Shown here: positions 11,722 to 25,091 of the stretch, in pieces
How the letters are laid out: each line of letters begins with the position of its first letter
Position numbering within the stretch: position 1 is the first letter of the stretch
Assembly: GCA_001465935.1 (NCBI GenBank)
Contig: LNKV01000004.1
Span: 1 to 64,000, forward strand
Direction: 5' to 3'
DNA: 64,000 nt
Source of the DNA: Clarireedia homoeocarpa
Lineage: Eukaryota; Ascomycota; Leotiomycetes; Helotiales; Rutstroemiaceae
Made by a program: the position numbers and the translations under genes
Notes under the pieces: model-generated
Databases searched by the model: none
What the model saw: the letters and a program-made list of their open reading frames with translations, nothing else
Told to the model about the DNA's origin: nothing

Positions 11722-14713
11722 CTATCCCCATGTTCCTTTAGCCGGTCCAAATGTTTCACCAGGTGCAACCTTTCTTGCTATCGCTTTTCCTAGATAATCC
11801 TTGGTATTCGCAGGTGCTCTGTTGCCCCACCACTAGATATCATAATTAGCATTATGTTGCTTAGATACCCAAGCCCTCCTTTTCATCTCTCAGGTATAAG
11901 TCGCCCTGCCAGCCAGTATAGCTAGCCCCGGGAAGGGGAATTGAGAAGAACTTACATCAGGAAACCCAGTTCCCGTCAAATTCAACGCCGCAATAATAAC
12001 AATCGTACAAATCGCCAACCCAACGTCCAAACCCGCACTTGTAATATAATTATACCTCATCCACCACCCTTTATACCGACTCCTAATCAGCTTCTGGAAA
12101 ATAAACCCATACATACACCAGCTAAGATAGCTCAATGGCGTCGCAGGAGGCAATTCGTTCGTCCCCCCAAAGAACAACGGCGCGTTGAGATATCTCACCG
12201 AGCTCTTTGGGAATGTTCTTGCTAGGAAATACAACACAAAAGGTAAGACGGCTCCGGCCAACCAGAAATATTGCAAGCCCCCGTAAATAGCTCCAGTGCT
12301 GAAAATGCGCCCGGGACCGATGAGACCGAATATGACTGACGCGTTGAAGAATACACGCCCGTTCGGACAGGTAAAATTGTTTTTCTGTCCGGATTGGCAC
12401 ACGCCGTCAATATTTTCAAACGCCCATTCGACGACGCCTACCTGTACGATGCATGTCCACACCGTGGCAACAATTTGCCCGGCAAAAACAGGACGTTGGG
12501 GGAGCTTGAGATAGTGAGCGAGTTTGAGGTCCGAGAGGAATGCATGTGCTTGATTCATTGTTATATAGCCATAAGTCTTGAAGAGCATCATTGCGACAGG
12601 TCGACCAGGCTGCATGTACCCGATGACGTACTCAGTGAAGACATTCAGACCCAGATGAATGTTTGTAGTTGCGTAGATGATACCGATAGGGATAGTCCAG
12701 ACCAGGGAGATCAGCAGAGCGATGATCAGTGCCCACCAGGCGAGGTGAGTAGGGTAAGCGCAGACGGTGGCGAAGGCCATACCGAGCATGATAAGGAAGA
12801 AGGCGACGTACCACCAGCCCGGGACAGGCCTGTACTTACGCATCATCTTTGTGTGGTTGTCGTCGAGGGTGCCGCGGATGGCCCGAGCGAGGACCCAGAT
12901 CTCTTGGCCGTGGAAGAGGATGGTGTGAAATATGACAGCTGTAATGGTCGCAAAGGAGAGGCCATAGCATAATCCGAATGTTGTGGATAAGAAGAGGGGC
13001 GAGTAGGCCTTTAAATACACGAATCAGTACTTTGTTTGATTTACCAAGTCATGGCCTACTTCGAGACTTCGAGAAGCTGTCTTTCATACAAGCTTTGAGA
13101 TCTCAATCTCAAAACTTGATGACCAGTATCCGAATATTCGAATTGTATTGAAACAACCAACATAATATTTTAATGCATCCCAAGAAAATATATTTTGAAA
13201 CCGAAATGTGGAGTTGGTCCACGAAATTATATATCTCCTGGCGGATTTATATAACAAGAAGGAACATTAGGGAGTATCAATCATACCTTATACTTCTCCA
13301 AATCTAAAGTAAATTCTGGCGTCAGAATCTTTGAAACATTGTAGTGCTTCCCCGTATTATCCCAGCTGTTTGAATCCGAAATAGGCAAATACGGCGCATA
13401 CCAATGTCCACTGAAATGAATGCCCGCGGTTACAATCATGAACCAAAATACCGTTCCAATCGCCGTATTCGCAATCGCAAACCAGGGCGGGATCAAGGGC
13501 GAGTTAAGTCCATAGCCTATCAGGTAATTCAGTATACCATCTCTCTATGAACAGCCAGCATATACGTACCCGTAACCTGCGTCCAATCAAACGTAATCGG
13601 CAGAAGCGAGATGCCCGTCCACCCCCCAAACAACTGATTGATCACCACATTGTTTGGCTTAATCCATGTCACGAACGCAAACACACTCAGAAACTGTGCA
13701 ATATATCCCGGGAACCAGTACCACACAAAAGAGCCGATGAACACGTAGAAGAAATACCTATACCTAGCAATGGACCATCCATTCGCCTTCGCTGGGTCCG
13801 TCTTACTATGGTCATGTAGCGCATAGATAAACGAAGTGTTAACTAATGTGGACGGCCAAATCATTGACGCCGGCTCCACAAGATACTTGCGCATCATTCC
13901 CGCAATGCCAAAGCCAACGCATTGTGTCGTAATCGCAAGCAGGATATTGAAACCCCATCCGAAATCCCGACCGTAAAAACCGCGTTGTGCGACGATAGTG
14001 TCAAGGAAGTAGCCGGAGCCTTGGCCAAATGCGGCATTGGCCATGATGACGATGAGGCCGTGTTCTTTGAAGTTGAATTTGCCGGGACTGAGGTTCCATC
14101 TCACGCCGAGAGTGGTGAATGTACGGTCTGGGAATATCATGGTCCAGCCTACACCGAGAGGGTAGGCGACCATCTGCACAACGATTGAGGAGATAGTCAG
14201 AGAGGGAGCACGGAGGGAGAAGAGAGAGTTGAGACCGGAGGCGAGGGTGTTGAGGAGGAGACCGATGACCCAAGCACGGATTGTGTTGCAGGGGAGGTCC
14301 TCGTCGTAGTTACGGACTGCTGCTCGGACCTGTATGCCTTAGTCTTGTGTCCCCAGGGGAGTACACTGGGTTTTAGAGCTCACTTCAGCATATGGTGAGT
14401 TCTCGAAGACCTCGTCATACACTCTCCCTTCTGCATTGGCATCACGTCTATTAATAGCATCGTCAATTTCTTCTAGCTGATCTTGGTCTAGATTTGGATC
14501 CCAACGGTGTGCTTTTTCGAAAGCTGTTAACTTGCGGTTCGCTTCAGCTTCTTCAACGTTATGGGCTGCAGATGTTGCATGGCCTTTTATTATTTCAATC
14601 TTTTCCGCCGCTTCAGAACCGCCGTATGGAGGCGCGATAGAATTATTTGAAGGAGACATATCCACTGGTCCAGTGGAATCTTTGAAAGCTAACCGCTTCA
14701 GTACATTCGACAT
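11722..14713 (-). CDS. OPT-family oligopeptide transporter
   Basis: Importer of tetra- and pentapeptides or related small peptides such as glutathione (family knowledge), in the plasma membrane. Five exons: 14713-14384, 14329-13570, 13516-13287, 13008-11956, 11832-11722; total 827 aa. Frame is kept at every junction. Landmarks: SPYAEVRAAVRNYDEDLPCNT at the start of the membrane domain, NSLFSLRAPSLTI, LDLEKYK|AYSPLF across the 278-nt third intron, and the last exon WWGNRAPANTKDY ending ETFGPAKGTWG. That 37-codon exon is easily missed because exon 4 runs on in open frame for 22 codons past its donor. Many membrane helices are visible. The start is the ATG at 14713 (MSNVLKRLAF); the N-terminal ~110 residues are hydrophilic. 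Neighbour: a convergent POT peptide transporter. Confidence 0.9.
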
Positions 14714-15567
14714 GATGAATGAAGTCAATTCAAGCAGGATTGAGTCGAGATGCGTACGGGGTTGATATGAGGGAGGGTAGTATTTGTACACCCCCTACTG
14801 TATCACTCTACCGTCTCACATCCCGAAACACAGCAATATGTCATGGGAGGAGGCGTTCAAACCGTTATACGATAACGATTAATATCACCAAAAACCGAAA
14901 GATATGGGTTGTCCCCGCGGCCACTAATGCAAGCAACAAACGATACGCTGGGTGTAGCCGTTATAGGCAGGTAGTTCAGGCGGACCCTTGTCACAGACCA
15001 ACTGCCATATCGTGGAACGCATCATTGATATGCCGTGTACCCGCAATCGGCCAATTGCATGAACGGTATTCCGATGATCCACTGAAACCCGCATGCTTGC
15101 AAACTGCTGCAAGATAAGAACTGTTATCTTGGCAACAACAAGACTCCTTGCTTAGACGATAAGACGGCTATACTAAGCCGGCTAAAGATGTGCCATGAAG
15201 CTTAAGACAATGACATGAAGAAGAAACGAGAGCCGTATCGAAAAGACAGTTCCTTTTGGATATGAACATCTAGTTTAGCCCATCTCGAGTTAGTCGGTTT
15301 CCACCTACCCTATCACAGCCCCCCAATACGAATTTATACCTTATATCTAGAACTTGATATCGTGATATGAAATTCCGCACTCGTCGATGTCAATAAAATT
15401 AGTCAACGCTGCATATATCAAGCTATCTGTTTCGCACGTAACGCCCCGAAACGTCCTAGTACCGTACCATCTATGAACGTGGCATATCCCGAACTCCTTC
15501 CGAAAACATAAACGCCAGCCATCTCTCCGAGACAATTGTTCCTACATCGTAGATCGTTCATCATTTG
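14714..15567. other. Intergenic, no gene seen
   Basis: About 850 bp between two minus-strand genes: promoter region of the OPT transporter on one side and 3' region of IML1 on the other. Only short frames without protein character are present. Confidence 0.5.
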
Positions 15568-18500
15568 TTACACTTCCGCAATACTGCCTCTCGGGCTATC
15601 CTGTCTTGAACCGTCTCCCGTACTACTCGTTTGTATGCTTGATCTCCTTCCAAGATGAGGCGCCGAGCTTGACACTGCTGCAAGATTCGATAACCTCATC
15701 GGCGTGGGACTCGAATCTCTTGCCAATATACCTGGGGGCAATCCCAGTGTTGGAATGTTTGAATCAAGTGGCAGTGTTGGGTATGGACTTCTCAGAGCTG
15801 GTGGAGTAGCGTTAGGAGGAGTCGCCCTGTCATAGACTTCTCTATAGAAATGTTCTAATTGTAATGCATTATGGCAAAATGCCTCAAGCTCTGCTTTGAT
15901 CGTCTCCGGTGTGGTGCTACTTGCAATTCGAGAGCCGCTTAGGCTCGCCCCCAGTACATCAGAAGTAGCTTTCAAAGCTGGAGAACTTGGGATCATGTGG
16001 GCCGCTCGTAGTATTGGCGATGCATATGGGCTGTTTGTGCTTGCAGCAATTCCGGGATTGTTTGCGATTGGACTTGGCCCCAACCGGGCACCCAAGTGGT
16101 CGTTTTTCATGAACCTATCCATGTCTCTGGCTGCTGCTGTCCTATTGTTATAGAGTCGATTCGCCAATAACAAGAAATTACCCTCATCAGTGATCTGACT
16201 AAGAAGAACCCCTGATCGGTGGATATATTGAGTGTACGTGTAGTCCGGTCGTCCCCATGAATAAGTCACATCCACATTGCTAGGGAAATTCTTCGCGGCT
16301 TCGATATCCAGAACAAAATTGAATTTCTTCATAATTGCTTTTTGGTAGTAATGTCTATTGGCATGTGTCATTTGTACTTGTGGCGTGAAAGAATTTACAT
16401 CAAAGTATGTTCTTGGCTGCTGATCTGGTGGCTGGACAGCTAACTCAATCAAGTAAGGGCTCCTGAATGGATGAACAGAGGTTATAGAACAGGCTTCACC
16501 GATGGGTGCTTCAACAAGTCTGAGACCATAGCGTTCCGCAGTGGTAGCCCATGTGTCGATTGCATCTTCAATAAGCTTGGCCGTAACATTGAGCCAATCA
16601 ATTCGAATATGATAACAGTTGTCTGGATTGTGGAGGCGATCATAGTGAAGATTGATTCGTTCGGGACGATATGAACGCTTTCTATGATCAACGTCGTACT
16701 TCATAACTTTACTCAGTTCAACCTTCGGTCGCTTCCCCCCAGTCGTGGTTGGTGTCGGAATCCCCGACTCGGTCGAGCTATCGTCCTGAGTAGAGCTAGA
16801 ACGTGATCTTACTGGCCGCGGAGAATCCTTCGGTATAGCTTCTGACATTGGGGTTGATGGCACGGAATTCTCGCGTCGTCGTGAGCCGAACCAACCACTA
16901 CGACTATCCGGCCTTTGCTTGGCGAAGTCTCCGGTCATCTGATAAAAGTACTGTCCGTCTCGGAATGGATGACGCTTCTCAACATGAACGAAAATGCCAG
17001 TGTCTTTGCCACTATCTTTCTCCCTATGTCGTTGCTCATCTCTAACCATCAACATATTACCAAGTTCAACTGCCTCGTCACGATCCTCGATATCCTCAAA
17101 GTTTTCAAGCAACCAAGTCGTCATGTCTGAGCCAATGAAACAATTGTAATGCAATCGAAAATGCCATCTTCTATTTTGCATACGAACACCTCCCTTCTCA
17201 ACTGGAGCCTGGATAGCCTCTGCTAATGCAGCAATATCAAGCTTGGACTTTCGAAAACGTTGTGTCTCTAGTAATTGACTTCGTTTACTTGCAGTCTCGC
17301 TGCTTTCGACGAGAGGCAAAGTCTCTAGCTCGGCCGAAACAACAACAGAAGGATCTTCCGTTTTGTAAACAATATCTAACGGATTTGTGTCTTTATTTTT
17401 GTGTGAAGGAAGAGTTTGGAATCGTCTTTCCGAAGGTGGAACATATCTGTAGCGTTGCCACATTTGAGTGAGTTTTCTGATCCCTTCAAGTCGAATCTCT
17501 TCTTCGTTGTCCTCTCCCCTACGCCGCTGAGTCTGCGATGGCCGCTGCACTGGTATAAGAACAAATCGTGTACGCCAAAACCTAAGATGTTCTGTCATCT
17601 CGTCTTCAAAGCCAGCGATAAAAGAGTCCACAAAGTTCCAATTGTATTCGTACTTTGCTCTTCCTAGTGTCATTTTGCGGGACTCGTATTTCTCAGCCAA
17701 AGTTGTCCGTATCGCGGGATAATATCCAGATGGATTGAGTGATTGGGAGCTCGAAGGAGTTAAAGCTGTCGGTTTTCGCACGAACATGTTGACTTCGATT
17801 TCTGTACCATTTACGCAAGATAGCTGATGGATGATATTGCCCATTGACATAAAGACACTTGCTCCATCTTCAGCAATACGATCCCGGTCAAACACGTTTG
17901 CAATTTTCAGCGACTTTTGGCCAAATGCCTCTGCAACGGCAGGGCCAATGACAATCTGAAATCCCTGGGAGAGCCGCAAACTGATCAACTCCCTTAGAAA
18001 GTCTTCTCTCGTCTTGGGAACCTCGCTCAGCTCATCTTCAGTATTCTGCGAAATATTGTAAGGCTTCTGCTGATACTCGGTATCGAGTTGTTGTTTCGTG
18101 GGGAATGATTCCGTTGTCAATGGAACAGATGCCGGGGAGCAAAGTGATTTCCATTTCATCGTCTTGGTAAGGATGGGTTTTGGGAAAACATGCTGCCATC
18201 GCCTATAAACGCTTTTCCCCATTGCATCACTCTCGGATGGGTTTGAAGGGTTTAGTACGCTTAGCCATGGTGACAAGGCAGTGGTAGGAGAGAGTGTTGC
18301 TGGTAATTCGGGTACAGCCTCAGCAAGAAGTTTAGAGTTGAAGACTTTTTGGTTGTCGTTTGTTCTGAAAAGTAGTAAACTAGAATAATCATCCTGTTTA
18401 TTATGCCCTCCTTCATACAAGGACCCTAGGACTGATCTCGATTTGAACTGGTTAGTAGAGTCTAGAGACTGCAAGGCGCTTTTGATGGTCATTGGTCGTA

Positions 18501-21291
18501 CTGAAGGGGTTTTCTCCATCTCGACGGGTTCAATAATACGCTTACTCTCCATGGAACTCGTTTCTGATCGGAGCTTTGGTCTCTCGCTTTGCGATGACAG
18601 TGGCCGATCCTGTTGACCTGAACTGGAGAGCAAATGGTTTGCCATACTAAGAGAATTATTCTTCTTAGCTTCAGATGCTTTCAGTGCGTTGGAGACAGGC
18701 ATTGCGGCACTTGCATTCTCGGTGTGAATTTCTGCTGCGACAGCTTTGGGGGCAGCAATGCCAAACCCATGCTTCCCAAGACTGATTTGACGATTCATTT
18801 TCGCTGGCCTTGCGGGTGATGTCTTTGGCGCAGTCATTGTGCTGCTGATGCTACCTTTGCGTGGCAGAACTGGATCTTCAATCCTTTGGAAATTCTTACT
18901 TTTACTATTCTTTGATCCAGTAAGCAAGCTCATAGCTTTGGGAGTGATACTGTCCTCACTGAATGATGTACCAAAGATCTTGGTGTCCTCAGCAAGAACC
19001 TTTTTCACAGCTTCTTCGCTTCCTGGCTTGAAGCTGGGCTTCATTTTTGTCTGGGAGGTAGCGAATGTATCTTTGATCTCAGAGTGTGCCACATCATAAG
19101 CATCCAGAGCCTTGAAGAATTTCCTCTCGTTAAGAGATGCATGCCGGTCAGCCAAGGGCTTAGAGGGTCCATGAACGAATTCTACAAGTGCAGATACCAA
19201 TTTTGCACGATCCCACGTGTCTTTGAAGGAATTCTTTATGGAGTTACCAGTACCGTTGTGATCCATGAGCATCTGAGGAAAGAGCGTATCTTGTTGCAAA
19301 GGCATGACGGCAATTTCGGTCATTACATTTTCCATAACACTAGCCATTTCTAGTTCGTACATTTTGCAGCGAATGGCGAAATCACTAGATGACTCTGCTA
19401 CTCTTTTCTTGAATAGCTTTGAATCGACCGAAGGAAGGGTAGCAAGAAGGTCCTGTGATGCTCCCGTCCAGAACGAGACATCGATCCAATGTGGAATCGC
19501 GTAGCTCCACTCGGTTGGAGGGGTTCGTGTGGTGAAAGAGCCACTCCGTGGGGCTCGATCACGAGGTTTAGGCGGAGAAAGAGAGTCAGTTATGGAGGAA
19601 TAACTCCCGAAAATAGGGGCATGTTGGCGTGGGGTGCTATCCTCGCTACGAAGAGCCTTGAAGTGCAGGGCCTCTTGAAATTCTGCATACTTGGGATTCC
19701 TGTAGCGAAATAGCGGAACGGAGTGTAATGGCATTTTTGGAAGGCAAACAAGGTCAATACCAATTCCATTACCAATCAGACTTTCCGTTGTTCTCCTCAG
19801 GGTTTCATAATCCACTTCGAAAAGTCCTGCACAAGGGGTAACGACAACGATAGAGATACCGGTTCTGACTAAGTCGCGATCAATGTAGTCATGGGCAAAT
19901 TGAGTTGAAGCGAGATCAATTGCTTCTAGGACATTTCCGTGCATCGCGAGTGATGGTTCGGCCTCCATCCTAGTACCTAAAGTGCTTCCACTGGTTGTAG
20001 AATCGGGCGGGCTCATCGAATTCACGAGCTCGATCCTATGCATAGATATATCCTTGCGGAAGAATTTGAATTCGCGCTTTAATTGGTATAGAATCATTGT
20101 CCACTCGCCACTGGCCATTTCGCTTACCACAACTCGATAGAAATCTTTGTATGGTTTCTTGTTACCATCAGCCTGTACGCCGGTGTGATAAGCACTGTCA
20201 TGGGAAGCTGCAGCCAATTCCGATGCTAACCCAGTATCGTATTCGACTCTGGTGAATAGTACGATGCTAACTAGGTGTTTCACCTTAAGCTGGGCCCATT
20301 TCTTAAACAAGGCTGGGAGAAAGCCATTGACCACTTTGTTGAACATGATCTCCCCGGAGCCCTCAGAGTCAAAATCCCACATCTCTCTCGACATCTGAAT
20401 GAAAAGCACGTAGCGCGCCGATTCACTTCGAAATACTGGTTTCGTAGTCGTTGAGAAGAATGCCGATTGAACTTTTCGACCATCAACATATACGGAAGTG
20501 ACCTGTGCTTTTATACTACCCATGAACAATATTTTTTGACCTTTGTAGACAGCTTTGTTGACCATCTCACCTACTGTCAACCTCCACATATCTGATCGTG
20601 CGAGATACTCATCTTTGAAGGACATTTCAACATGAGACGCGGAGGTAGCAACTGGATCCACCTCGACTTCTTGTTAGCGGTTAACATTGAGAACAGATAG
20701 ATCAAGACTCACCGTGCTCAAGAAAACATTTGAACGATGCTTCAAGTTGAATACATCAGCAATGTGTTTGGCAACGGATACTTCGAGAGACGGATGCTTA
20801 AGCTTTAACTCCTTTGGCATGTCCCTCACTAGGAAGAGGTATCGTTTCCCAAGTCCCACATCATGTGTGGTATTTCTGAGACGCTGTGCTCGACCAAATT
20901 GACTCCATCCATTCCTTTCGGGATGTGCAGAAGACGAAAGTCCGTCGAGGTCTTTCTTGGGTGCCTTTTCCTGGAAATCGCGAAGGCCGGAATCTGCCTT
21001 GAGAGCCACGATTGCCATGAGCTCGCCAACTTTCACATCCGGAAACAACTCCAGGTTCAGAACCACATCTTCCTTCGAGAAGACTTCATCATGCACCCAT
21101 AGATTACATCTCCTTTCAACCGGCATTTTCAGTGGCGTAGGATCACGCTGAATTGTGCCGGTACTCGAGTTCGGTGTGACAGGCCGACTTGTGAAAGCGG
21201 TTCCTACTTCTGAGCTTCCGTTGCTTACTTGACGTAAGTGTGAGACTCGTTGGGTACCGCGTCGCGGGGCAGATGGTAAAAGGGTCGACAT
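15568..21291 (-). CDS. IML1: IML1, SEACIT/GATOR1 subunit (DEPDC5 homologue)
   Basis: Component of the vacuolar-membrane SEACIT (GATOR1) complex, which acts as GTPase activator for the Rag-type GTPase Gtr1 and so inhibits TORC1 when amino acids are low (family knowledge). Two exons, 21291-20713 and 20661-15568, separated by a 51-nt intron, encode 1,890 aa. Exon 1 holds CNLWVHDEVFSKEDVVLN, the conserved N-terminal domain start. Exon 2 continues with EMWDFDSEGSGEI and LPALFKKWAQ, typical of the IML1 N-terminal region. A DEP domain lies around residues 1350-1435 (MQNRRWHFRLHYNCFIGSDM ... HPFRDGQYFYQM). The rest is rich in Ser-containing linkers. The length is near that of other fungal IML1 proteins. 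It is divergent from URB1 with 346 bp between start codons. Confidence 0.93.
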
Positions 21292-21637
21292 TGTAAGACA
21301 TTAGTAGATTGGCTAAGTGACAGCCAGCAGGAATTTGTCACTTATATATCATGATTGGTAGGTAGCTTTGGAGCGTGTATTGGAGGTATAGTATTTATAT
21401 CCATCAGGGTACCGTCATTCGAGGGCTCAGCTACCTCGAGCAGTTCGCAGAAACTAGCCAACTCTGTGGCTGGATTCACTGCGAGCACAGCCACAACAGC
21501 TTTGTAGTGCTTTTCGGTGAATACTTTCTCCGGTTATCAAAGTCTTGATAAGAAAATTGTCTGTGAAGAGACTGGGGAGCTCTAAAAACGAATCTCGAAT
21601 GCAGACAGAACCAAATTGTGACCATACAGATTTGAAA
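21292..21637. promoter_or_regulatory. Bidirectional promoter region IML1/URB1
   Basis: The 346 bp between the two divergent start codons must carry the promoters and 5' leaders of both genes. I see no motif that I can name with confidence. The 5' part of the URB1 open frame (21545-21637) is probably leader, since the first good ATG is at 21638. Confidence 0.55.
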
Positions 21638-24600
21638 ATGGGGAAAAGAAATGCGGAAGTCATTGAAGATGGCGATCAGGCATATCAGAAACGCCAAAGA
21701 ATCTCCAATGGCACCAAGACTGCTTCTACCTCCGTTGTCATTCAATCAGCAACCCAATTGAAGCAGCTATTAGCTTTTGACCAAGATGCTGGCCGCTCAA
21801 GACATGGTAAGAACTGTAATGTTACTTTCATAAGTATTCGAACTCATAATCCTCTTAGGTATACAATCGTTCAAGGCTTTCATTGATGCCTGCGCCCAGT
21901 CACCCACGGGTGTTCAAGCCAACATCCTACAAGAATACCTCGAGTCTCAGAAACCTGGTGAAGAAGACGACAAGTCTGCTGTATACTTATCGGATATCAT
22001 ACAAACTTGGAGTTTTGCATCGCAAGCCAACGACGAATCTCTTCTTTCCGCCGTACCTGCAGTACTTGCAAGACTTCTTCATACCTTGTCTCGTAAACTC
22101 GAGTTTACAGAGTATGGATTAAGATTGGGAAGAACCTTACTTCAGCGACGTCAACTAGAACTTATTGCAAGAAGCCTGTCATCAAACAAGAGCAAAGAAT
22201 ATATCATTTCACCTGTGCTACGACTTTTACGAGAATTATCGACCTACGACGGCGGGACCTTGGCTAAAAATGTGTTTCGAGCAAGAGACTATACGTTCAA
22301 AGGTTTGGCGCGGAATCTGGGTCTGCGGTACACAGGTGACTCGGTAGAAGATCGTAGCAAGCCATCAGTACGGACAAATGCTCTGCGATTTGTTTTATCA
22401 ATGGTGCAGCTACTACCGACTGACGAGAAAAGAGAATTGTTGAATCAGAAAGATGTTGTGATGGCTCTCACAAAGGACATTAAAGATGACCCTGCATTTT
22501 TGATTCGAGAAGCTCTTGAGGCGTTGAAAAACAGTGTACTTCGAAATGACGCATTACCTAGGGACTCCAAGTCGAAGATTATTAACCTAACTTCTCTCAG
22601 TCGAATAGCAGCACTATATGGATATGTTCAAATGGATGAGGAAGAACCCAAAGGACAGCCCCCAATTAACGAGATCACTCATGAGTTCCTTCTATTGGCA
22701 TGCACATCTCCAAGTCTGGGAGCTTTGAATCGTCAAAATGGATTCTACCCTCGAGGCGTGGATGCAGACGAGATTCAAGGTGCCGATACGGAACTTGACA
22801 GTATTGATCTTGGACTGGATAGCATTGAATGGATGGACAAGTTTACTGAGAAGGTGCCAGTACGAAACACAATTCTTTCTGTTTTTGGTCAGAGCCTACG
22901 GCCGTGGTCGAGCTTGCAGCAAGCCGAACTATTGTTGTTAATCTTCAAATCTGCTCCGGAGCTTGTTGCGGACTACTTTATCACCAAGAAATCATTCTCG
23001 CTTGACCCGAAACTAACGGCGACGTGGATTGGATATTCGGCGTTCGTATTTTCCACCGTACAATTACCCATTCCGCAGTACTTTGGCCACCAGGAACGAT
23101 ACGCACGACTGCCGCCACCATCATCTATAGTCATTGAAAGTATACTGCCTCAGCCTTTGACTCAGAAGGTCTTCACTCGTTCCCTGAAAGACCAGCCACA
23201 TAATCTGATCTCGTTCTTTGCGATCCGAATTCTCTCTGTTGCGTTCAGTAAAATGCAACAAGTCCTCAAGATGTATCAAGAAGCCTCGGCCGCTTCCTCT
23301 TCAATTTGGACACAGGCTGCTGAAAGACTGTTGGACGAATTCTGTCAACGCGTTCCATCCATCAAAGACGTCATTTTCGCGTATCGCGAGTTATCAAACA
23401 CAGATTTGATGCAACGCGAAGCCGTCACGAAGCTGCTAGTTCTATATTACGAAGTCACCCCACGAATTGCCTTGGATGCTAAGTTCGATGTATCGGACAC
23501 TCTGACGCAGACCTTGCAAGCCGTTGAGAGAGCCGATTTATCAACAGAAGACCGTGCTTTCCGGATCTTAGAATTGGAAAATCTGTTTCATTTTGCACAT
23601 TTTTCTCCTGGAATGCGATGGTTCTCGAAAGTAGAAGTTTTGGGAATTTCTCCTTTCATGGCTATGCTCAAATTGTCTGCTGAAGCTCCTTCCGGTATAC
23701 CGCTCCTTAAGTTGCAATCAGTTCTCGAATCCGTCGTAAAAGAAAACCAGATGTTTCAGACACAGAGCATAGTCTCTGCTCTTGAAATGTTCATCCTCAG
23801 GCTCAAATCTATTCAAAGATCTGAGCACGAGAGAGATATCTATATTTTCCTTGATGACTGCATCTCGAGGTGTGCCACTACTCCGATTAAGTATATATTT
23901 TCGCTAGAAGAAATGATCGCAAAAGTTCGAGAGGGAGAGGACGAGCAACCTATTGTAAGCTTGCTTGTCCCTGCAATCGCCGAGCAATGGCCGTTCTTGA
24001 TCAAGTCCGAAAATGGATGCGTTGATGCAGCGGCCGAGTTCATTGCTCGATACTTTGCTGCTTCAATGAAGATCGGTGAGAATAAAAAGATTCTGAAGCT
24101 GATCACAAAATCTATGGCTGGTGAAACACCAGAAGGAAGTCGAACTCGAAAGATCATTGAAAAATCCCGAAAGCTGTTAGATGAGATTGAGATACCTGAA
24201 CCGAAACTCGTCGCTACTCCAAGCCCCATTTCGGAAGACGCAGTAGATGGCCCCTCTGAAATCGAGCAAAGCGAAGTGAACGCGACCATGTTAGAGGAGT
24301 CACCGAAAGAAGATCATAACGCTCTGGTGAAGTGGACGGCCAAGGAAATTGATGAAGTGATTGAGGGTGGCCACGCTGTGGCGTTGATCATGCTTTTGTC
24401 ATCGGAACATTTCAGTATTCGTAAAGAAGCACTGACAAACTTGTCCAAAGTTGCCGCCAAACTCAAAGAATCTTCATATGAAGAAAAGGACCAAATCTGG
24501 TTGCTTCTCTGCGAGCTCGTAGAGACGTCAAAACCAGTCATTGACACGGAACCACTCCCCACTCTCATATCCTCGTTCGCCTCGCATGCTATAGCTGTGT

Positions 24601-25091
24601 TATGCGATCCTCTCCATTACCTCTATCCTAAGATCAATAAATTTCTTTCGCAAGGCCCAAGTTGGGAAGTAGATAAGATACCCTTGATACACAAGATTCT
24701 CGATGAATCGCCCAGTTTGGATGATCAGCATTATTCAGAAATGTCTTGGTTATTGAACTATATGCTTGATGGACTGCGGTCCTCCAGAGACATGGACATA
24801 TTTCGCAAACGAAGAGTGTTTGAGAAACTCCTGTCATTGTACAACAGCCCGTATCTGAAGGAAGGTTTGCGAGGCAAAATTCTAAAACTCTTATTTAGAG
24901 CAACAACAATTGAAGGAGGTAGCACAACGCTCATTACACGATTCAGTGGTATGACTTGGCTAGAGGCGCAAATTGCTTTAGGAGGAGGTACTCCTTTGAA
25001 GGTGTTGATGCAGAGAATAATGGACTCAAGTGATAAAACCAGAGTCGAAGGCTGGAAAAGCGGAGCCAAGATGCAGAAGTCGGAAAAGTGA
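21638..25091 (+). CDS. URB1: URB1/Npa1, 60S ribosome biogenesis factor
   Basis: Nucleolar factor of early pre-60S particles needed for 25S/5.8S rRNA maturation (family knowledge). Two exons, 21638-21806 and 21859-25091, join across a 52-nt intron and give 1,133 aa. The N-terminal Npa1 domain is clear: YGLRLGRTLLQRRQLELIAR, VLRLLRELSTYDGG and DYTFKGLARNLGLRY. The C-terminal domain is also recognisable (AHAIAVL-type region near DPLHYLYPKINKFLSQGP and LLFRATTIEGG). It starts MGKRNAEVIEDG with a basic, likely nuclear, N-terminus (KRQR). Shorter than yeast Urb1 (~1,760 aa), as is usual for filamentous ascomycetes to my knowledge. Divergent neighbour IML1 lies on the opposite side of the growth-control pathway. 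Confidence 0.9.
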
